Source: Teretinema zuelzerae (GTDB taxonomy: Bacteria; Spirochaetota; Spirochaetia; Treponematales; Treponemataceae). From it: DNA of 64,000 nt. The notes beneath the pieces are model-generated. The model did not search any database. It saw only the letters and a program-made list of their open reading frames with translations, and was not told the DNA's origin. The stretch covers positions 1,488,001 through 1,552,000 of the forward strand of contig NZ_JAINWA010000003.1 of NCBI RefSeq assembly GCF_021021555.1, written 5' to 3'. The position numbers were made by a program, and so were the translations under genes. The stretch's first letter is position 1. Each line of letters opens with the position of its first letter. Below are positions 18,510-25,463 of the stretch, one piece after another.

Positions 18510-18539
18510 AGTATAACCGCAGTTCCGAAAAATGTGCAA
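18510..18539 (-). promoter_or_regulatory. Probable promoter of the pullulanase-malEFG unit
   Basis: On the minus strand TTGCAC (18539-18534), an 18-base spacer and TATACT (18515-18510) form a good sigma-70 promoter. The -35 lies in the stem of the preceding terminator and the operators lie immediately downstream. Confidence 0.55.
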
Positions 18540-18568
18540 CGAAATTCACGCGGAATTTGCACATTTTT
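18528..18568 (-). terminator. Terminator after the frameshifted amylase
   Basis: AAAAATGTGCAA (18528-18539) pairs with TTGCACATTTTT (18557-18568), giving a 12-bp stem with T-runs on either strand. It separates the upstream enzyme genes from the pullulanase-malEFG unit. Confidence 0.75.
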
Positions 18569-18576
18569 ACGGTATT

Positions 18577-19050
18577 TCAGGAACCCTGCGGGAACGCTGT
18601 CCAGGAAAAAGACCCGTCGGCGCCGAAACGGACGGAAATGTCGTAGAGACCTTCGGAACCGGAGGTCCACTGTATGTTCGGACCGTCCGCGACACCGCCT
18701 TCGCCCCAGTTTTCCTGCCATACCGTGCCGCCGGATGTTTCGAATTTAAACTCATACCGGGTGAGGCCCTTCAGAAACATCGTGACGGACCACACCTCGT
18801 CGCCGTTTTCGATTTTGCCGGCCATCGCGTCCGCGCCCCAGCCGTTCATGCTGCCCCGCAGATAGAGGGTGCCGAGAGCGGGATCCGTAACGGCGGGATC
18901 CGGGTCGTCGGTTTCCGGGATGGCGTGTTCATACGAATAAAGAGGGAGGGCGCCCGCGAATTCTTGCGGGATCGCGCCGGAAACAAGGTAGACGCGGAAG
19001 GCGCAGGGGCCCAGACCGGTTACTGAAAGAACCGGGATTTGAGCGGGTTG
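18577..19050 (-). pseudogene. Out-of-frame C-terminal part of the amylase gene at 19020-20762
   Basis: In the frame one base off from the amylase stop, an open reading runs from the 19050 region to 18577. It first gives AQIPVLSVTGLGPCAFRVYLV, matching the end of the neighbouring paralogue (IAEFKNLGAQDFQLYSM). A linker ETDDPDPAVTDP follows, then about 90 residues of an E-set or starch-binding type domain (LYLRGSMNGWGADA ... WQENWGEGG). Adding one G in the GGGACAGAG run at 19051-19059 joins it to the amylase, giving exactly 729 codons including stop. No ribosome site supports independent translation. So it is the broken-off tail of that enzyme, by mutation, slippage or a sequencing error. Confidence 0.8.
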
Positions 19051-20762
19051 CTCTGTCCCGCGGAAGCAATGAAATCCACCGAAGCGGATGAAGGCCGGCC
19101 CGCCAGAGTCGCGGGCGCGAACGAAGAGGAAGTTTCCGAATCAGAGAATTGCAGACCGGGGACAGAGGAAAGGTCGAAGGAAACGCCTGAATTCCGCTGG
19201 CGGTACTGGCTGTTGAAAACGCAAACGAGGGTTTGCTGTTCGCCCGCGCCGTCAGGAGAGAGGCTGAGCGCGTAGGCGCTGACGCCGTACGGATTCGTGG
19301 ATCCTTCCGGAGCGGAGAGACGGGTATACGCGCCTCTCCGGAGGGATTCGAACCGCGAGCGGAGCCGCAACAGGGCGCGGTGCAGGGACAATACGGAATC
19401 GGGGTCGCTGCTCTGTCCCCCGGCGGAAGGCCAATCGAAGGGCTGTCTGAGGCGGATGTCCCCGTTTCCATAGGCTGCGTCGTTTTCAAGAGCCGCTTCG
19501 TTCCCATAATATACGAAGGGAACCACGGGAAGCAGCAGAGACTGGGCGGTTTTCAGGCGAAGCTCCGCATCAGTCCAGCGTGAAGCGGGGCGATCCGCGA
19601 AATTATCGTGATTGCTTAAAAAACCCGCGTAGGAAACCGGGGTTCCCGGTATCTGCGGAGCGAGATCGGGAGTTCTCCCGAGTTTTCCGGCGAATTCGAA
19701 ATCGAAGAGCATGTGAAATTCAGGGGAAGACTGAGTGCCGAAATACGAGTTCAAGGTTGCTCTGTCCCCGGTAATCCAGGCCTCTCCGACCATGAATTTC
19801 GGCGATCCCCCGCTCGTTACCCCGTAACGATCGACGACCTCCGAGCGCAACTCGCGAAACCACGCGTGGGTCGCCTCGGTATCCGCGAAATCGTCCGCTT
19901 CCTCCACAAGGTAGCGAACGGCATCGATCCTCATGCCGTCGAAGCCCTTGTTGAGCCAGTACCGGGCGACGTTTTTCATCTCTTCGCGGACTTCACGGTT
20001 GCGGTAATTAAGATCCGGCATCCCCGCCCAGAATGGGGCGTAAAAAAACTCGCCGCTGAAAAGGTTCTTGTGCCAGGTGTTCGCCGAACCCATCGGGTTC
20101 CATGAAAGAGCCGAAGCGTTCCACAGATACCAGGATTTTTTTTCCTCTGTCCCCGTTTCGGAATCCATAAACCAGGGATGAGAGGAAGACGTATGATTGG
20201 GCACAAAGTCGAAAATAACCTTCATGCCCCGCGCGTGAGCCGCCTCCAGGAGGGCTTCCACGTCCGATTCGTCGCCGAACAGGGGATTAATCGAGTAATA
20301 ATCGACCGTATCGTAGCCGTGCATGTTGTAGCCGGGAGCCTTGCCCTTTCCGGCGCAGTCGAAAATCGGGGACAGCCACAGGGCGTCGCAGCCGACCTCG
20401 TACTGTATGTAATCGAGCTTCGCCGTTATGCCGGCAATGTCGCCGCAACCGTCGCCGTCCGAATCATAGAAGGACTTCACCCAAATGTGATAGAAGGACG
20501 AATCGATGTACCAGTCGGACGACAGATTTTCAGCCTGATTCGACAGAGCATCGCTCGCCGCTTCGACGTGGCGGGGACTGGCGTATTCGGCCGATCCCGA
20601 CATTTCGAACAAGCCCGCCGCAGGCGCATCCTTCTCCCGGGCGTCGTTAAGGTTTCCGCACGACGCAAAAACGAAAACCGACAGGCAGAAGACGGGCGCC
20701 CAAAACCGGCGGCATCGAGCCTTTTTATGCGGCGACAACGATATTTCGCGTTTTTCTTCCAT
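19020..20762 (-). CDS. GH13 alpha-amylase-type lipoprotein, truncated by a frameshift
   Basis: 580 residues as read. Signal peptide with lipobox FASC (Cys35). GH13 regions: FDFVPNHTSSSHPWF, MRIDAVRYL with nucleophile Asp280, MVGEAWI with Glu327, FLSNHDN with Asp386. The barrel resembles the product of 20774-22594 over its whole length, so the two arose by tandem duplication. The reading stops early at 19020: after residue 567 the frame slips at a GGGACAGAG run, and the paralogue-like end plus a starch-binding-like domain continue in another frame to 18577. The catalytic domain is intact, so a shortened enzyme lacking its C-terminal binding module may still be made. It starts 11 bases after the upstream gene. 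Five copies of the GGGACAGAG word lie inside it. Confidence 0.88.
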   Translation of the reverse strand: MEEKREISLSPHKKARCRRFWAPVFCLSVFVFASCGNLNDAREKDAPAAGLFEMSGSAEYASPRHVEAASDALSNQAENLSSDWYIDSSFYHIWVKSFYDSDGDGCGDIAGITAKLDYIQYEVGCDALWLSPIFDCAGKGKAPGYNMHGYDTVDYYSINPLFGDESDVEALLEAAHARGMKVIFDFVPNHTSSSHPWFMDSETGTEEKKSWYLWNASALSWNPMGSANTWHKNLFSGEFFYAPFWAGMPDLNYRNREVREEMKNVARYWLNKGFDGMRIDAVRYLVEEADDFADTEATHAWFRELRSEVVDRYGVTSGGSPKFMVGEAWITGDRATLNSYFGTQSSPEFHMLFDFEFAGKLGRTPDLAPQIPGTPVSYAGFLSNHDNFADRPASRWTDAELRLKTAQSLLLPVVPFVYYGNEAALENDAAYGNGDIRLRQPFDWPSAGGQSSDPDSVLSLHRALLRLRSRFESLRRGAYTRLSAPEGSTNPYGVSAYALSLSPDGAGEQQTLVCVFNSQYRQRNSGVSFDLSSVPGLQFSDSETSSSFAPATLAGRPSSASVDFIASAGQSNPLKSRFFQ

Positions 20763-21089
20763 ATATAAACCGCCTATTCCGTTTGCATCGAGTAGAGCTG
20801 AAAGTCCTGCGCGCCGAGGTTTTTGAATTCGGCGATGGTTCCTCTCGGGGACAGAGCAGCAGCGGTTTCAGGAAACTCAGGGCTCATCGCTTTGATCGCC
20901 GCGGGAGAGAGGCCTGTTTGCGTAAAAACCGGCTCAAGATCGATTCTGACCGCGGGGATTTCCGCGAGCGAAAGGTTGACCGCGCAGATCAGAATATCCG
21001 AACCCCGCACGAGGGCCCACGCGCCCGTCTGCGGCAGCGTCTCTCCGGTTTCGGCAGACGTCACGCCCGGAAGGAGTATCCTCTGTCCC
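19051..21089. repeat. Cluster of seven copies of G(G)GGACAGAG
   Basis: Exact GGGGACAGAG at 19158-19167 (+), 19411-19420 (-), 19760-19769 (-), 20145-20154 (-) and 20847-20856 (+); GGGACAGAG at 19051-19059 (-) and 21081-21089 (-). They fall in two tandem amylase paralogues, in all three reading frames. At three of them the paralogue aligns without any gap, so the word arose by base change and not by insertion. Confidence 0.85.
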
Positions 21090-22594
21090 TTGCGGAGGGC
21101 GGGATGCGCGTTCCTGAGCGCTATGAGACGGCGGTGAAGAGCGAGCAGCGAGGCCGAATCGGCGATTTGGGCTTGCGCAGAAGACCAGTCGAAGGGAAAG
21201 CGCAGGCGGACGTCCTGGCCGCCGAGTCCCGGCTCGTCTTTCTGCCCGATTTCGTTGCCGTAATATAAAAACGGAATCCCGGGAAAAAGGAGACCCAGGG
21301 ACGAAGCGAGCCGCAGCTCCCTGTCGGTTTTGAAGATAGTTCCGGGCCGGCTCGACAGGTTATCGTGATTGCTGAGAAACACCCCGTACGACGTGCGAGC
21401 GGCGGCTTCGTCGGGAATGTCGGCGCCGTAGCGGAAGATTCCCGTATTCCTGAAACGCACGCCCATGGCGACCGCGTTGGAAAAGTCGAAATCGAAGAGG
21501 GCGTCGAATTCCGCGTCGCCGTTCGCGCCGAAATAGCGCTGAAGCCGCGACGGATTATTGTTAATCCATGCTTCGCCGATCATGAATTTCGGATGGCCCA
21601 GTTCGGCATAGCGCGAAACCACTTCTTCCTGCAGTTCCTCGAAAAAATCATGAGTCGGTTCGGTGTCGACCAAGCCGGCGAGGCTCACCCTGCCTGACTC
21701 GTCCGCTTCTTCGGCCAGATAGCGGACCGCGTCGATCCTGACGCCGTCGAAGCCCTTGTTGAGCCAGAAGCGCACCACGTTCTTCATTTCCTCGCGGACT
21801 TCCCGGTTGCGGTAGTTGAGGTCGGGCATGCCCGACCAGAAGGCGCCGTAGTACCACTCGCCGCGGTCCATGTTCCGGTGCCAGGTCGCGGAATTCCCCA
21901 TGGGAGCCCAGTTCAGCTTTTCGCGGCTCCACAGGTACCAATCCTGCTTTTCCGGATCGCGCCGGGAGGAAAGAAGAAACCACGGATGGGCGGAAGAGGT
22001 GTGGTTGGGAACGTAATCGAAAATCACCTTCATGCCCCGGGAATGAGCTTCGCGCAGAAGTTCTTCCAGATGTTCCATGTTTCCGAAATATTCGTTGACT
22101 TCGTAATAGTCGACCGTGTCGTAGCCGTGCATGTTGTATCCGGGAGCGCCGCCCTTTCCCGCGCAGTCGAATATGGGAGAAAGCCATATCGCGTCAGCCC
22201 CGACATCGTTCTTGATGTAATCGAGCTTCGCCGTGATTCCCCGGAAATCCCCTACCCCGTCGCCGTCGTAGTCGTTGAAGGACTTCACCCAGATGTGGTA
22301 GAACACCGAGTCCTCCTGCCACTTCGGCGAAAGATTCTTCGCCTGGTTTGCCAGCGAGCTCGCTCGAATTTCCGCATGGCGCGGGCTCCGGTAGTCCGGG
22401 TCGCCAGTCCACTCGAAAAGCCGGGGGTCGGCGGCTTCGCCGGACGCCGGGCGGGCAGCCGGCGAAGGCGCGGAGACGGCGGCGGTCGAAGCGGAATCGA
22501 CGGCCGGTCCGCGCGACGCGCAGGACGCGAACGCGAAGCCGAGAAACAGAACCGCGAGCGCGGACAAACGAAAACGGGAAAAGAGGGAAGACAT
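20774..22594 (-). CDS. GH13 alpha-amylase-type lipoprotein
   Basis: 606 residues from the ATG at 22594, which has AGGAG six bases upstream; the in-frame ATG at 22618 lies before that site. The signal peptide ends in lipobox FASC (Cys25). GH13 regions are FDYVPNHTSSAHPWF, VRIDAVRYL with nucleophile Asp288, MIGEAWI with Glu341 and FLSNHDN with Asp411. The NDYDGDGVGDFRG loop is a likely calcium site. A C-terminal beta domain ends LGAQDFQLYSMQTE; the extra binding module of the neighbouring paralogue is absent. The gene follows a strong terminator and leads into the frameshifted copy. It should attack alpha-1,4-glucans at the cell surface; substrate preference is not evident. Confidence 0.92.
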   Translation of the reverse strand: MSSLFSRFRLSALAVLFLGFAFASCASRGPAVDSASTAAVSAPSPAARPASGEAADPRLFEWTGDPDYRSPRHAEIRASSLANQAKNLSPKWQEDSVFYHIWVKSFNDYDGDGVGDFRGITAKLDYIKNDVGADAIWLSPIFDCAGKGGAPGYNMHGYDTVDYYEVNEYFGNMEHLEELLREAHSRGMKVIFDYVPNHTSSAHPWFLLSSRRDPEKQDWYLWSREKLNWAPMGNSATWHRNMDRGEWYYGAFWSGMPDLNYRNREVREEMKNVVRFWLNKGFDGVRIDAVRYLAEEADESGRVSLAGLVDTEPTHDFFEELQEEVVSRYAELGHPKFMIGEAWINNNPSRLQRYFGANGDAEFDALFDFDFSNAVAMGVRFRNTGIFRYGADIPDEAAARTSYGVFLSNHDNLSSRPGTIFKTDRELRLASSLGLLFPGIPFLYYGNEIGQKDEPGLGGQDVRLRFPFDWSSAQAQIADSASLLALHRRLIALRNAHPALRKGQRILLPGVTSAETGETLPQTGAWALVRGSDILICAVNLSLAEIPAVRIDLEPVFTQTGLSPAAIKAMSPEFPETAAALSPRGTIAEFKNLGAQDFQLYSMQTE

Positions 22595-22614
22595 GAAGCA
22601 ACTCCTGATTATGG

Positions 22615-22652
22615 CCAAAAAACACCGGGCTCTCCCTATGGGAGAGCCCGGT
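22615..22652 (-). terminator. Strong rho-independent terminator after the second pullulanase
   Basis: A 13-bp perfect stem (ACCGGGCTCTCCC / GGGAGAGCCCGGT, loop TAT) is followed on the minus strand by GTTTTTTGG. It lies six bases after the pullulanase stop and just upstream of the amylase start at 22594. Confidence 0.92.
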
Positions 22653-22657
22653 ACAGG

Positions 22658-25309
22658 TTATTTCTTTAAGACGAGGAAACTCTTGGGCGGAATCGAGACC
22701 GGAATATCCGCGGTTTCAACCGGAACGCCGGTGTCGACAGAAACAAGCGCGGTGCAGGAAGCAGCGTCTCCGGGGAGCGTCTGCGCGGCTGCGGTCGCGT
22801 TGAAGAACACGAGATAGTCCCCGGTCTCGTAGCGGGTAAAGCCGGAAACCGAGTTCACCGTTGAAGCAGACGCGGCGGTTTCGCCCATGAAGCTTGAGCC
22901 GGCTGATTTCCGCAAGGCGATCAAGCCCTTATACACCTTGTATACGTCGGAATAGGTCGACTTCAAACTCAGGTCGATTTCATTGATCGCGTCGGGAGAA
23001 GAATAGCTGTTTTCGTCGCCTTTTTTTGTGCGCAGGAATTCCTGGCCCCCGTTGATAAAGGGAGTTCCCTTCGCGAGGAAGACGTAGGCGGCGGCGAGCT
23101 TGTTCTGGGCACGCAGTTCGTCCTGCTGGGCGGCGGTAAAGCTCGCGTAGGGTTTCCACGCCGACTGGGAAATTCCGCCGGCGAGGGAGATCGCGAGCTT
23201 GTCCGCGAGGGTGTAGTTGTCGTGGCATTCGACGTAGTTGATCGAGCGTCCGATCTTCGCGGTGAAGCCGCCGGCATAGGAGTCGGTCTTGAGGGAACCG
23301 GAGAGGCCGCTGATAATCGCGGCGTCTGAGAAGGTTCCCTGCACGTGGCCTTTCTTGAAGCCGCCGAACTCCGCTCCCTTGATCGCGTTCCGGTAGTCGT
23401 CGTTGAAGCAGGCCACGCCGTTCACCAAGGCCGAGGCGGAACTGTTGTCGATGGTCGCCTTCGTCGCGCCGTTTACGACAGCCGAAGTTCCGCCGGTCCA
23501 GGGCTCGCCGTACACCATGACGTTGGGGTCTACCGCGGAAAGCGCTTCGTATATTTCCTTCATCGTAGAAGATTCATGAAGGCCCATCAGATCGAACCTG
23601 AAGCCGTTCATGTGATACTCGTTCATCCAGTGGAGGAGGGACTCGATCATGTACTTTTTGAACATGCGGGTGTTCGAAGCGGTCTCGTTTCCGCAGCCTG
23701 AACCGTTCGAGTAGGAGCCGGTCGAGGTCATGCGGTAGTAATAGCCGGGAACGGTCTGATCGAAGAGTGATCCCTTCTGCGTGCCGCTCGTGTGATTGTA
23801 CACGACGTCGAGGTTCACCGCGATTCCCGCGTCGTGGAAGGCCTGAACCATTTCGCGCATTTGAAGAACGGCCTTTCGTCCGTCGTTCGTTCCTTCGTAA
23901 TCGACGTAGCGGCCTTCCGGAACATCGTAGTGGTAGGGATTGTATCCCCAGTTGTAGGCTGTGTTCGAATTGGTTTCCGCGTAATCGAAGGACGGCAGAA
24001 TCTGCACGTGCGTAATGCCCAGGTCGCGCAGATGCTCGTAGAACTTTCCGCCGGTTTCGTTGAGCGCAGCAGTGATGTCCCGGAATTTTCCGGTGCTGTC
24101 GCTTACGAAAGCGCGCGACCAGTCGCGGATGTGCATTTCGTAAATCACCGCTTCCGTGTAGGGTTTCGCTTCCGTTCCGTTCGCGCCGAAGGGATTCCGA
24201 TACGAGGCGCTCCATCCGGCGGGCATTGTTTCCGGGTCGGAAGAAATGTCGGTTATGCGAGCGGCGACCGAATCGGGAGAAGCCGCGCGGGCGTAAAGGT
24301 CGCACACGTAGGCTGTTTCGGCTCCGTTTGAAATCGCGTACTGGTACCAGACTTTTCCGCTCACGTCCACGGACGCTGCCGTCCATACTCCCGTCGCTCC
24401 GTCGAATTCCATGGCTACTGCGGCCGCCGAGCCGGGATCGAACTCCGTCGTTTCTCCCCACATTAAAAGAGAGACGTCGCCTGCAAGCGGGGCCCACACC
24501 TTGAAGGTTCCGCTCGTTCCCGCGAGGGTCAAACCGAGATCCGCTACGGCTCCCGCGTCGAACCATGAATCCAGGAGGCTTCCGTCGAGAACCGCGGTCA
24601 CCGTGTCGGTGTATTCGCCGTCCTTGAGAGACACCGTGTACGGCGGATTTCTCGTCGTTTTAAAATCGACTCCGCCGAGATCTATTTTTTTTCCTGAAAT
24701 AGAGGCAATGGAGAGTACACCGCCGTCGCCGTCTGTTACGATCAGGTTTTCGGCAGTAGCGGCGAGCGAACCCGAAATATCGAGCGTTATTTCGCTGGTT
24801 CCTGTAATCGTGGCGGAAACCAATCCCGCAGCGACCTGGGTCATCGCGGAGTTTACGTATATCGTACCGCTTCCCTGCTTGAGGTAAATTTCGTCGTACT
24901 TCTGCGGAAAGTTGAGCTTGACGTCGGAGTTTCCGGTGGCCTTCGAGCCGGAAGGCCCGATGACGATCATCCCGAGAAGGGCCGGAGATTCGGCAAGCTT
25001 GAGATCTACGCAGATGAAGTCCCCGTTCGAATTCGTAAAGGGAATTCCCTTCGGCCAGGTTTTGCACGCGCCAATCACTGCCGCGTCGAAATCCTCCCAG
25101 GCCCAGACGGTAAAGCCTGATCCCGCGACGGTCGGCTTGAAGTTCACGCGAAGATAGCCTGAGGCGACTTCGGACGAAACTGCCGGCAGATCGTAGGCCG
25201 GGGCGTCCGGATCGGCCGCCGTTGAACCGCCGGAACAGGCGATGAAGCCCGAAGAAAACAGCAGGGCGGCCGCCAAACCGAATAAACGCATACGCAAACG
25301 ATAACTCAT
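22658..25309 (-). CDS. Type I pullulanase-like lipoprotein (GH13_14)
   Basis: 883 residues from the ATG at 25309 (GGGAGG six bases upstream); an in-frame ATG at 25402 would include an untypical extension ahead of the signal peptide. Lipobox FIAC (Cys25). Residues 50-155 resemble CBM41/PUD (FTVWAWEDFD), 260-345 a CBM48 (FKVWAPLAGDVSLLMW), 385-800 the catalytic barrel. The signature reads YNWGYNP (452-458). Nucleophile Asp573 (GFRFDLMG), acid/base Glu602 (YGEPW), third acid in YVECHDNYTL. A paralogue of the pullulanase at 15519-18386 but diverged, so it may prefer different branched glucans. Flanked by terminators on both sides, so it may have its own regulation or rely on read-through. Confidence 0.92.
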   Translation of the reverse strand: MSYRLRMRLFGLAAALLFSSGFIACSGGSTAADPDAPAYDLPAVSSEVASGYLRVNFKPTVAGSGFTVWAWEDFDAAVIGACKTWPKGIPFTNSNGDFICVDLKLAESPALLGMIVIGPSGSKATGNSDVKLNFPQKYDEIYLKQGSGTIYVNSAMTQVAAGLVSATITGTSEITLDISGSLAATAENLIVTDGDGGVLSIASISGKKIDLGGVDFKTTRNPPYTVSLKDGEYTDTVTAVLDGSLLDSWFDAGAVADLGLTLAGTSGTFKVWAPLAGDVSLLMWGETTEFDPGSAAAVAMEFDGATGVWTAASVDVSGKVWYQYAISNGAETAYVCDLYARAASPDSVAARITDISSDPETMPAGWSASYRNPFGANGTEAKPYTEAVIYEMHIRDWSRAFVSDSTGKFRDITAALNETGGKFYEHLRDLGITHVQILPSFDYAETNSNTAYNWGYNPYHYDVPEGRYVDYEGTNDGRKAVLQMREMVQAFHDAGIAVNLDVVYNHTSGTQKGSLFDQTVPGYYYRMTSTGSYSNGSGCGNETASNTRMFKKYMIESLLHWMNEYHMNGFRFDLMGLHESSTMKEIYEALSAVDPNVMVYGEPWTGGTSAVVNGATKATIDNSSASALVNGVACFNDDYRNAIKGAEFGGFKKGHVQGTFSDAAIISGLSGSLKTDSYAGGFTAKIGRSINYVECHDNYTLADKLAISLAGGISQSAWKPYASFTAAQQDELRAQNKLAAAYVFLAKGTPFINGGQEFLRTKKGDENSYSSPDAINEIDLSLKSTYSDVYKVYKGLIALRKSAGSSFMGETAASASTVNSVSGFTRYETGDYLVFFNATAAAQTLPGDAASCTALVSVDTGVPVETADIPVSIPPKSFLVLKK

Positions 25310-25325
25310 GCAATCCTCCCGAAAT

Positions 25326-25358
25326 AAAGAAAAAGGAGGAAGCGCGCTCCGCGCTTCC
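25326..25358 (-). terminator. Rho-independent terminator after the large amylase gene
   Basis: GGAAGCGCG/CGCGCTTCC forms a 9-bp stem with a three-base loop. On the minus strand it is followed by TCCTTTTTCTTT, upstream of the pullulanase start. Confidence 0.8.
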
Positions 25359-25463
25359 CCCGGCCTGAAGAACGCTCTTGCACAGTGTTCTTTCACTATC
25401 ATGAAAAGCCGCCCGTCCGCTTGCGGCGTATGCGGCCGGCTTTACTGAACAACATATTCCCGG

